Below, piece after piece: positions 7,318 through 14,332 of a DNA stretch of 36,515 nucleotides. Every line of letters begins with the position of its first letter. Position 1 is the first letter of the stretch. This stretch comes from Syntrophaceae bacterium UBA5761 (lineage in GTDB: Bacteria > Desulfobacterota > Syntrophia > Syntrophales > UBA4778). The notes beneath the pieces are model-generated. The model was not told the DNA's origin. It saw only the letters and a list, made by a program, of their open reading frames with translations, and ran no database searches. The stretch covers positions 138 through 36,652 of the forward strand of contig DIEZ01000050.1 of NCBI GenBank assembly GCA_002418885.1. The letters are read 5' to 3'. Position numbers and translations under genes: made by a program.

Positions 7318-8484
7318 ATGGGAAGAGCAGTTGCGGTCATAGGAACCGGCCAAACCAAGCACGGAAGAAGGCCTGATGTGAGCTATCCGGATATGGTGAG
7401 AGAGGTCATCATGGTGGCGCTGGAAGACGCAGGGATTACGTTGAAAGATGTTGATGGGGTCGTTCATGGAACCATGCCTTCTATGATGGAGGGCGTGTCG
7501 TCGACCCATCTCTATTTTGCTGAGGCGATAGGTGCGGTAGGTAAACCTATTATGAAGGTTGAGACGTGCGGAAGCACTGGTCAATCTATTGCTCACTGCG
7601 GCTTTTTCTGGGTTGCTTCAGGGATGGCGGATATCGTTTTGGTCGTGGGCTCGGAAAAGATGAACGAAGGAGACAGCCAGGCGACCATGACCACGGTATT
7701 TGATCCCTATTTCCAGCGGGTATTTGCCGCGGGTGCACCCGGCACCTTCACGATGCAATGTATGGAATGGATGTACAGATTTAAGATTCCCGAGGATAAA
7801 GGGCGAGAAGCAGCTGCAATGGTCTCCGTGAGCAATCACGATAACGCTATGGACAATCCTTACGCTCATATCCGGATGAAAGTAACGATGGACGACGTGA
7901 AAAACTCTCGAATTGTCACCTATCCTGTTCGTCTTCTGGATGTATGTCCATCGTCGGATGGAGCCTGTGCGGTTATCTTTGCCTCCGAGGAAAAGGCAAA
8001 AAAAATCTGCAAAAAGCCCGCCTGGATTAAGGGCGTGGGGTTCCGTGGAGAAGAGTCTTTTTTTGGGGAGAGCGACAAGTCTATTTGGCCGAGCGCCACC
8101 GAAGCTGCGCAAGAGGCTTACAGGCAGGCGGGAATCAAGGATCCACTAAAGGAACTTGATGTCGCCGAGATATACAACCCCTTCACTTATCAGGAGATGA
8201 TCTTCTGCGAGTGCTTCGGGTTTTGCCCGCGGGGAGAGGCTCCAGATTACGTGTTGAAGGGCACCTTCAAAAAAGGCGGAGAACTTCCCTGCTGTCCCTC
8301 GGGTGGTACGCTCTGCACCAACCCCATCGGCGCCACGGGTCTGATCCGGCTGGCGGAGACGGTTCTTCAGGTTACTGGAAAAGCGGGCGCGCGGCAGGTG
8401 GAAGGCGCGAAGATCGCCCTGTCTCATGCTATGGGAGGGGTTGATCAGTTCAATGGAGTGACCATTGTCAGCTCAAATCTATAA
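7318..8484 (+). CDS. Thiolase family acyl-CoA acyltransferase (SCP2/BbsB-like)
   Basis: 388-aa thiolase-fold enzyme. C84 in VETCGSTGQS is the expected nucleophile that would take up the acyl group. NPFTYQEM, PSGG and TNPIGATGLIR correspond to the later active-site loops; the family histidine of GHPxGATG is Asn here. Likely reactions are thiolytic cleavage of a 3-oxoacyl-CoA or the reverse Claisen condensation. It starts 14 bp after its Cys-less homologue, behind TAGGAGGAGG, and is followed closely by two DUF35 genes. In known thiolase/DUF35 assemblies the zinc-ribbon/OB subunit is needed for activity and CoA binding, so a hetero-oligomer is expected. The substrate is unknown. Confidence 0.85.
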   Translation: MGRAVAVIGTGQTKHGRRPDVSYPDMVREVIMVALEDAGITLKDVDGVVHGTMPSMMEGVSSTHLYFAEAIGAVGKPIMKVETCGSTGQSIAHCGFFWVASGMADIVLVVGSEKMNEGDSQATMTTVFDPYFQRVFAAGAPGTFTMQCMEWMYRFKIPEDKGREAAAMVSVSNHDNAMDNPYAHIRMKVTMDDVKNSRIVTYPVRLLDVCPSSDGACAVIFASEEKAKKICKKPAWIKGVGFRGEESFFGESDKSIWPSATEAAQEAYRQAGIKDPLKELDVAEIYNPFTYQEMIFCECFGFCPRGEAPDYVLKGTFKKGGELPCCPSGGTLCTNPIGATGLIRLAETVLQVTGKAGARQVEGAKIALSHAMGGVDQFNGVTIVSSNL

Positions 8485-8497
8485 GAGGAGAAAAACG

Positions 8498-8965
8498 ATG
8501 GCAAAAGAGGAATACAGGATTATCGAAGCCGAGGCTGTGGTTCCCTATGAACTGGCGTTAGGCGGAACTGTCAGCAATTTCTTCGACTACTTGAAAGAGG
8601 AAAAGATCATGGGTAAGAGATGTCGGAAGTGCTCACGTGTGCTTGTTCCTCCGAGGAGTTTTTGCCCACGATGTTTTGAAGAAATGGATGAATGGGTTGA
8701 GGTGGGTCAGGAAGGTGTGGTGGAGACTTGGGTTTATATAAATATGCCCTTTTATGGTCAGGTAATAAAAGTTCCTTATGTCTCCGCTCAGATCCGATTG
8801 GACGGAAGCGACAGTGGCTTAACTCACCTAATCGCAGGCTTTGACCTCACCAACGTCAACAAGGTAAGAGAAATCGTGAAGCTTGGTGGCAGGGTAAAAG
8901 CGGTATGGAGCAAAGAGAAAAAAGGAAACATTCTCGATATTGCTTATTTTGAACCTGTGAAGTGA
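8498..8965 (+). CDS. DUF35 zinc-ribbon/OB-fold protein 1
   Basis: 155-aa acyl-CoA-associated OB-fold protein. A rubredoxin-like zinc ribbon is formed by C42, C45, C56 and C59 (CRKC, CPRC), followed by an OB-fold domain with the typical YVSAQIRLDG and LGGRVKAVW strands. Such proteins are accessory subunits of thiolases (for example BbsA with BbsB) and of archaeal thiolase/HMG-CoA synthase complexes. ATG 8498 follows AAGAGGAG, 13 bp after the thiolase stop. It is paralogous to the next gene, with the same length and cysteine spacing. Confidence 0.88.
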   Translation: MAKEEYRIIEAEAVVPYELALGGTVSNFFDYLKEEKIMGKRCRKCSRVLVPPRSFCPRCFEEMDEWVEVGQEGVVETWVYINMPFYGQVIKVPYVSAQIRLDGSDSGLTHLIAGFDLTNVNKVREIVKLGGRVKAVWSKEKKGNILDIAYFEPVK

Positions 8966-8978
8966 GGAGGACAACATT

Positions 8979-9443
8979 ATGCCAAAAGAATACAGGACAA
9001 TCCGAGGCGATGTAGCTCTGCCGTATAAGTGGGCATTGGGCAAAACGTGGACAAGATTTTTTGATGGACTCAAAGAGGAAAAAATTTTGGGAACAAAATG
9101 TACTCAGTGTGGCAAAGTCTTTGTTCCGGCGAGGACATTTTGTCCAGTATGCTTATCGGATATGGCGGAATGGGTGGAGGTGAAACCCGAAGGAGAGATC
9201 CTCACTTGGACGTTCGTATCGGCTAAGTATTATGGTCAGGTAAAGGATCCTCCGTACATAATCGCCACAATTAAATTGGTAGGGACTGATTGCGGGTTCC
9301 ACCATTTTATTGGCGGGGTAGATCTTTCGGATGCGAAACAGGTCAGGCAGAAATTGAAAACAGGAACGAAGGTCAAGGCCGTCTGGAGACCTGAGAAAAA
9401 AGCGGAAATCCTGGACATCGCCTACTTCGCGCCTCTCAAATAG
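8979..9443 (+). CDS. DUF35 zinc-ribbon/OB-fold protein 2
   Basis: 154-aa paralogue of the preceding protein, with zinc-ribbon cysteines C41, C44, C55 and C58 (CTQC, CPVC) and the same OB-fold ending, AEILDIAYFAPLK. It starts behind GAGGAGG, 13 bp after its paralogue. Two DUF35 genes beside two thiolase-fold genes suggest one OB partner for each thiolase subunit. The N-terminal region (KEYRTIRGDVALPYKWAL) matches its paralogue closely, which points to tandem duplication. Confidence 0.88.
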   Translation: MPKEYRTIRGDVALPYKWALGKTWTRFFDGLKEEKILGTKCTQCGKVFVPARTFCPVCLSDMAEWVEVKPEGEILTWTFVSAKYYGQVKDPPYIIATIKLVGTDCGFHHFIGGVDLSDAKQVRQKLKTGTKVKAVWRPEKKAEILDIAYFAPLK

Positions 9444-9503
9444 GGCTTAACAGGAAGGCAAGTAATTCAGGAAAACTTGTGAAGCAAAAGGAGGGAATTG
9501 CTT

Positions 9504-10868
9504 ATGTTGTCGGGAAGCTGGATTGATGATTACAAAAAGAAGCTGTGCACGGCCCAGGAAGCGGCCCGCGCCGTGAAAAGCGGAGACCGGCTTATGAACC
9601 CGCTGATGCTGGGTCAGCCGACGAACCTCATCATGGATGCCATTGCGGACCGCAAGGACGAGTTGAAGGATTGTGAGCTCAACGCCCTGTTGACACTTCG
9701 CCCTTACAAGATGTTCAAGCCCGAATACCGGGGCAGTTTTCGCATCAACGCGGGTTTCGTAGGGACGCCCAGCCTCAGGGCCTGCTTCCCCGAGAGTGAA
9801 AGCTACGGCCGCTACGTTCCGGTCAGTTCATTTGCCACCTCGAAACAATATTCCTGCTTTAGAAGACCGGATGTCGTCGTCCTGATGGTAACCCCGCCGG
9901 ACAAGGACGGTTTTGTCAACCTGGGGCCGGACCTCTTCTATACCCGCGCCATGATCGAAGGCCTCCAGACAAGCAGGGGCGTCATCGGGGGCGCACGCGT
10001 GGTGATCGCAGAGGAGAACGACCAGTACCCGCCGGCCTTCGGACATACGAAACTCCATGTGTCGAAGTTGACCCATATCGTTCGGAATTCCGCGAAACTG
10101 CCCGCTCCGCCGCCGCCCGTGCCGTCGGAAGCCCACCACAAGATCGCCGAGAATGTTGTGAATCTCCTGCGGGACCGCGACACGATCCAGATCGGGATCG
10201 GCGCGCTTCCCATGGTGGTTTCGGACCTGATCGTGAAATCCGATCTCAAGGACATCGGCGTCCTCACGGAGATGCTCCCCACGGGCGCACCTCAATGGGT
10301 GGAGAAAGGAATCTGCACCGGAAAATACAAGAAGTTCAGGCCCGGCGAGATCAACTGCACATTCATGGGCCCGTCAGCGGAGCTCTATGAGTTCATCCAG
10401 AAGAATGAATTCGTGAAGTTCTTACCCGGCAACACGACCAACCACCCTGCCATCCTCGGCGCCGAGGACCAGCTCGTGGGAGTCAATGGTGCCCTCGAGA
10501 TCGATCTGGCCGGGCAGATTGCATCGCTGACCTGCGGCGAGAGGATCTTCAGCGGCCACGGCGGGCAGATCGAGTTTGCCATGGGCTGCCGCATGTCGGA
10601 GTTCGGGAGGATGATCATCGCCACGGAATCGGTTGGACGGGATGAGAACCGGAATCCCATCAGCCGCATCGTGAAGTTCCTGAAGCCCGGCGCGCTGGTG
10701 AACACCCCCTGCCATCTCGTGGATTACGTGGTCACGGAAAACGGTATTGCCGGTCCACTGGAAGGCATGTCTGTGATCGAGCGCGCGGAAGCTTTGATCA
10801 AGGTCGCCCATCCGAAGTTCCAGGATGAACTGGTGAAGGCGGCAAAGGACAGGGGCATCTTCCAGTAA
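9504..10868 (+). CDS. Acetyl-CoA hydrolase/4-hydroxybutyrate CoA-transferase family protein
   Basis: 454-aa single-chain family I CoA-transferase. E256 in GVLTEMLPTG lies where the family has the glutamate that forms the acyl-glutamyl-CoA intermediate. IGIGALP (229-235) and SGHGGQIEF (C-terminal half) are typical. It should move CoA between an acyl-CoA and a free acid, either to activate the pathway substrate or to recycle acetoacetate released by the BKACE enzyme. ATG 9504 follows AAAGGAGGG. It lies 60 bp after the DUF35 pair in the same direction, and its codons are visibly richer in G/C at third positions than those of the four genes before it. A pure hydrolase activity is possible but less likely here. 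Confidence 0.88.
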   Translation: MLSGSWIDDYKKKLCTAQEAARAVKSGDRLMNPLMLGQPTNLIMDAIADRKDELKDCELNALLTLRPYKMFKPEYRGSFRINAGFVGTPSLRACFPESESYGRYVPVSSFATSKQYSCFRRPDVVVLMVTPPDKDGFVNLGPDLFYTRAMIEGLQTSRGVIGGARVVIAEENDQYPPAFGHTKLHVSKLTHIVRNSAKLPAPPPPVPSEAHHKIAENVVNLLRDRDTIQIGIGALPMVVSDLIVKSDLKDIGVLTEMLPTGAPQWVEKGICTGKYKKFRPGEINCTFMGPSAELYEFIQKNEFVKFLPGNTTNHPAILGAEDQLVGVNGALEIDLAGQIASLTCGERIFSGHGGQIEFAMGCRMSEFGRMIIATESVGRDENRNPISRIVKFLKPGALVNTPCHLVDYVVTENGIAGPLEGMSVIERAEALIKVAHPKFQDELVKAAKDRGIFQ

Positions 10869-10900
10869 GGCCTGACAGGCTGTTAAAAAAGGATCTGTTT

Positions 10901-10939
10901 GCCCGTCATCGCGAGGAGCGCAGCGACGTGGCGATCTCT
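10901..10939. repeat. REP-like dispersed palindromic element
   Basis: The 39-bp stretch contains CGTCATCGCGAGGAGCG followed by CAGCGACGTGGCGATCT. It closely resembles the short intergenic repeat (CGTCATTGCGAGGAGCG type) scattered in many Desulfobacterota and other genomes. The ends ATCGC and GCGAT are complementary. It lies in the 181-bp gap between the CoA-transferase and the second dehydrogenase, the longest internal gap of the operon. Confidence 0.7.
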
Positions 10940-11049
10940 AATTGATTGACCCGCTGGTGACTTTTTCGGCGGCCTAACAAAGGAACCGGAAGAGGGGAGG
11001 CCGTTGTTTTTAAATGTTCTCCCTTCTTCCTATTTTGAAGGAGAAGAGA

Positions 11050-12192
11050 ATGCAGGAATTCACGAGCGAACAGAAAATGCTAAGGGAAACGATTGCAACT
11101 TTTGCCGAGAAGGAGGTTGCGCCCCTGGCGTATGAGATAGACAGGGATGAACGCTTTCCCGAAGAAAGCTTCAGGAGGCTGGCCGAACTGGGCGTCCTGG
11201 GGATCACTGTGCCTGTTGAATATGGCGGGGCCGGAGCGGGCTATACGGAGATGTGCATCGTGACGGAAGAGCTGGCCCGGTTCTGCGGTTCCACCGCGGC
11301 GACCTATGCCGACCATGCTGACCTTTGCATCGACAACATACGGAGGAACGCGGACGAAGCGCAGAAGAAAAAATACCTGCCGTCGCTTTGCAGCGGAGAG
11401 AAAATCGGAGGGCTGGCCATGACGGAGCCGTCGGCAGGGTCCGATGTCATGTCTATGAGCCTACGAGCGGAATTGAAGGGTGATCATTACCTCCTCAACG
11501 GTACTAAGACCTTTATCACCAACGGTCCCGTGGGGGATGTCTTCGTGGTCTACGCGAAGACCGCGCCGGAGAAGAAGGCCCACGGGGTTTCCGCTTTCAT
11601 CGTGGAAAAAGATTTCCAGGGATTTCAGAGGGGGAAAAAATTCGAGAAGATGGGATGGCGTGGTTCACCCACGGGTGAACTGATCTTCGAGGACTGCCGG
11701 GTGCCCGCGGAGAATCTTTTCGGTGGGGTGAACCTAGGCGCCATGGTCCTCATGAGCGGCCTCAACACGGAGCGCGTCGTTTTGGGGGCCATGTCGCTTG
11801 GGCTATCTCGTGGGGCTTACGAGTGCGCCCTTAAGTATGCCAAGGAGCGTGTTCAGTTCGGGAAGCCCATCTCCACCTTTCAGCTTATTCAGGGAAAGCT
11901 CGCCGACATGGCCATGGAGATCGAGCTGTCACACCTGATAACTTACAAGGGTGCGGCCATGGCCGACCGAGGTCTCCACCGGGACATGAACTTGGTGGCG
12001 TCCTATGCCAAGCTCTACACCTCCGAGGTAGCCATGCGCGTGACGACCGAGGCGGTGCAGATCCTCGGCGGTTACGGGTACATGAAGGAGTTCCCCGTGG
12101 AGCGGATGATGCGGGATGCCAAGCTTCAATCCATCGGCGGCGGCACATCGGAAATTCAGCGGCTCATCATCGCCCGTGAGATCCTGGCTTAA
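11050..12192 (+). CDS. Acyl-CoA dehydrogenase 2, isovaleryl-CoA dehydrogenase-like
   Basis: 380-aa FAD acyl-CoA dehydrogenase, clearly related to the one at 4404-5564 (GITV-EYGGAGA, MTEPSAGSD, AKERVQFGKPI). It too lacks the YEGT glutamate (QSIGGGTSE) and carries the isovaleryl-type base as E241 in MSGLNTERVV. ATG 11050 is chosen over an ATG at 11014 because GAAGGAGAAG stands directly before it and the family N-terminus begins MQEFTSEQK. The REP-like repeat upstream may mark a separate transcript. Substrate choice versus the first paralogue is unknown. Confidence 0.9.
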   Translation: MQEFTSEQKMLRETIATFAEKEVAPLAYEIDRDERFPEESFRRLAELGVLGITVPVEYGGAGAGYTEMCIVTEELARFCGSTAATYADHADLCIDNIRRNADEAQKKKYLPSLCSGEKIGGLAMTEPSAGSDVMSMSLRAELKGDHYLLNGTKTFITNGPVGDVFVVYAKTAPEKKAHGVSAFIVEKDFQGFQRGKKFEKMGWRGSPTGELIFEDCRVPAENLFGGVNLGAMVLMSGLNTERVVLGAMSLGLSRGAYECALKYAKERVQFGKPISTFQLIQGKLADMAMEIELSHLITYKGAAMADRGLHRDMNLVASYAKLYTSEVAMRVTTEAVQILGGYGYMKEFPVERMMRDAKLQSIGGGTSEIQRLIIAREILA

Positions 12193-12207
12193 GGGGAGAT
12201 TCTATTC

Positions 12208-13398
12208 ATGGGTGAAACGAAGTCAATATACCTGGACCATTGTGCAACCACTCCTATCCGGGATGAAGTTCTTGAGAGCATGATGCCTTTTTTGAGGGAT
12301 CGGTTCGGCAATCCTTCAAGCTCCCATGCGGAAGGGATGCGTGCGCGAGAGGCAGTTGAGAAAGCACGACAACAGGTTGCCGCCTTGATCGGCGGTCTTC
12401 CTGCGGAAATTTATTTTACAAGCGGAGGAACTGAGGCAAACAACTTCGCAATTCAGGGTTTGGTGCAAGCCGGCAGGGAACAGGGCGATCACATCATTAC
12501 TTCGTCAATCGAACACCCCTCCGTCTTGAAGACCTGCGAGCATGTGGCCTCTCAGGGATGCAGGGTAACGTATCTGCCTGTCAACGGATATGGTTTAGTG
12601 GAGCTCGATGAAATCGAGAAAGCCGTTACGAAGGAAACGATTTTAATCACGGTCATGCATGCCAATAACGAAGTGGGGGCCATTGAGCCTGTCCAATCGA
12701 TCAGAAAGGTGGTTGGGTCGGAAAAGGTGCTGATACACACCGACGCCGTCCAGACAGTCGGTAAAATACCGGTTGACGTGAAGGAGCTTGATGTCGACCT
12801 GCTCTCCCTTTCCGCGCACAAGTTTTACGGCCCTAAAGGTGTAGGTGCGCTATACATCCGCGAGGGCACGCCATTGGTACCCCTGCTTTACGGTGGTGGG
12901 CAGGAAAGAGGACTGCGTAGCGGCACGGAAAATGTCGCCGCCATAGTCGGACTTGGCGCAGCCTGCGAGCTTGCGTTGCGAGAAATGGATGATGAAAAAA
13001 AAAGATTGACCCGTCTTCGGGACAAGCTTCAGGACCTTATCCTGGAAAAAGTTCCTTCTGCGGTGATAAACGGCCATCCCCAGCAGAGATTGCCCCACGT
13101 ACTGAACGTATCTGTGCCTGACCTCTCGGGCACAGACCTTGTGGAAGAAATGGACAAACAAGTTGTTTTCATTTCCTCGGGGTCGGCTTGTAAATCTCAC
13201 AGGGCCGAAACATCTCATGTTCTTTCGGCCCTGGGTGTCGCGCCCGAACTGGCGAAAAGCGCCGTCCGCTTCAGCCTCGGCAGAAACCTCTCAGAAGAGG
13301 ATATGGACACGGCTGCGGATGCCTTTGCCCGCGCCATCGATCGTCTGAAGACTCTTTTTGAGCTCGAACAGAGTCTGGGTTTCCGAAGATGCTTCTGA
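12208..13398 (+). CDS. Cysteine desulfurase, NifS/IscS family
   Basis: PLP enzyme that removes sulfur from cysteine as an enzyme-bound persulfide for Fe-S or other sulfur biosynthesis. The PLP lysine is K205 in SAHKFYGPKG, H103 lies in SIEHPSV, and the persulfide cysteine is C328 in SSGSACKSH. The more common sequence after that cysteine is SS rather than KSH. The length (396 aa) fits the family. It starts 16 bp after the acyl-CoA dehydrogenase stop behind AAGGGGAG, so it appears co-transcribed with the acyl-CoA genes. No iscU or iscR neighbour is present. Its stop is separated by one base from the stop of the convergent gene. Confidence 0.92.
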   Translation: MGETKSIYLDHCATTPIRDEVLESMMPFLRDRFGNPSSSHAEGMRAREAVEKARQQVAALIGGLPAEIYFTSGGTEANNFAIQGLVQAGREQGDHIITSSIEHPSVLKTCEHVASQGCRVTYLPVNGYGLVELDEIEKAVTKETILITVMHANNEVGAIEPVQSIRKVVGSEKVLIHTDAVQTVGKIPVDVKELDVDLLSLSAHKFYGPKGVGALYIREGTPLVPLLYGGGQERGLRSGTENVAAIVGLGAACELALREMDDEKKRLTRLRDKLQDLILEKVPSAVINGHPQQRLPHVLNVSVPDLSGTDLVEEMDKQVVFISSGSACKSHRAETSHVLSALGVAPELAKSAVRFSLGRNLSEEDMDTAADAFARAIDRLKTLFELEQSLGFRRCF

Positions 13399-13399
13399 A

Positions 13400-14191
13400 T
13401 CAGCGGCCCTTGAAAACAGGCTTGCGTTTTTCCAGGAACGCTCTGACACCCTCCACGTAGTCCTCCGTCCGGGAGGCGGCAATCATACCGGTCCGTTCGA
13501 GCTCAAGTTGCGATTCCAGATGAGCTATCATCGATCGGTTCAGGTTTTCCTTGGCTATAGCGTATGCCTTCGTCGGGCCCTGTGCGAGTTTGGAGGCGAT
13601 CTCAAAGGCTGTCTGGTTGAGTTTTTCGTCTTCGACCACCACCGTCACTAAGCCCCATTCCTTAGCCTGTTTTGCGTCGAACACTGGGTCGAGCAGAAGC
13701 ATCTCCATAGCCTTCCCGAAGCCAGTCAGGAGTGGGACAAAAATGGTCCAGCCCCCGTCGCCCACCATACCGATACCGGTATAGGCCTGTCTGAATTTTG
13801 CAGAGGCTACGCTGATCCTGAGGTCGCAGGCGGCAGCGATACTCATTCCGGCGCCACCGACTGCACCATTGATGGCGGCAATGACGGGTTTGGGCATTCT
13901 ACGGATGCCGATGATCGCGAGATTCAGGTATTTGATCACATCACGAAATGGTTCCGAAGGTGCGGTGTCGAGAAATTTCTTGAAATAGGCGATGTCTCCA
14001 CCTGAACAGAAGGCTTTACCTTCGCCGGTTATTATGACTGCGCGGATTTGCTCATCTTCGTTGCATCTTTCGATGGCGGCAACGATTTCGCTTCCCGAAT
14101 CAAGGTCGAGGGCGTTGAACGACTTCGGCCGGTTGAACTTTATGGTTGCCACACCGCTATTTTTTGTAAACAGGATATGCTCGAAGTTCAT
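13400..14191 (-). CDS. Enoyl-CoA hydratase/isomerase, PaaG-like
   Basis: 263-aa crotonase-fold protein. The oxyanion-hole segments AFCSGGDI (60-67) and INGAVGGAGMSIA are present. The two glutamates of classical crotonase are missing (GMSIA and YTGIG instead), but D145 in GMVGDGGW aligns with the single catalytic Asp of PaaG-type ring-enoyl isomerases, and the C-terminus (EDYVEGVRAFLEKRKP) is PaaG-like. Double-bond isomerisation or a related reaction is therefore more likely than simple crotonyl-CoA hydration. GGAGGG precedes the start. It lies downstream of the dehydrogenase at 14333-15490, separated by 141 bp containing a strong hairpin. Confidence 0.88.
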   Translation of the reverse strand: MNFEHILFTKNSGVATIKFNRPKSFNALDLDSGSEIVAAIERCNEDEQIRAVIITGEGKAFCSGGDIAYFKKFLDTAPSEPFRDVIKYLNLAIIGIRRMPKPVIAAINGAVGGAGMSIAAACDLRISVASAKFRQAYTGIGMVGDGGWTIFVPLLTGFGKAMEMLLLDPVFDAKQAKEWGLVTVVVEDEKLNQTAFEIASKLAQGPTKAYAIAKENLNRSMIAHLESQLELERTGMIAASRTEDYVEGVRAFLEKRKPVFKGR

Positions 14192-14246
14192 CTAATGACC
14201 CTCCTTTACGTTGATAAATAAGACTTATAGAACAGCCGGGATGTTT

Positions 14247-14274
14247 CCGGTCCGGGTTGAATCTCCCGGACCGG
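14247..14274. repeat. Perfect 10-bp inverted repeat (hairpin)
   Basis: CCGGTCCGGG (14247-14256), loop TTGAATCT, CCCGGACCGG (14265-14274). The stem is perfect and GC-rich. No T-run follows on either strand, so it is not a standard terminator. It sits between the acyl-CoA dehydrogenase and the enoyl-CoA hydratase/isomerase, where it could act as an mRNA-stabilising or processing hairpin. Confidence 0.75.
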
Positions 14275-14332
14275 ATTGTCAATGTCATGAATCTAAGGAA
14301 TAACAAACAGGTGGCAGGCAAACACTGATTTT

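Noticed and set aside
10869..10892. CCTGACAGG plus A-run after the CoA-transferase gene as a terminator
   Set aside because: The stem cannot form with a normal loop and no T-run follows.
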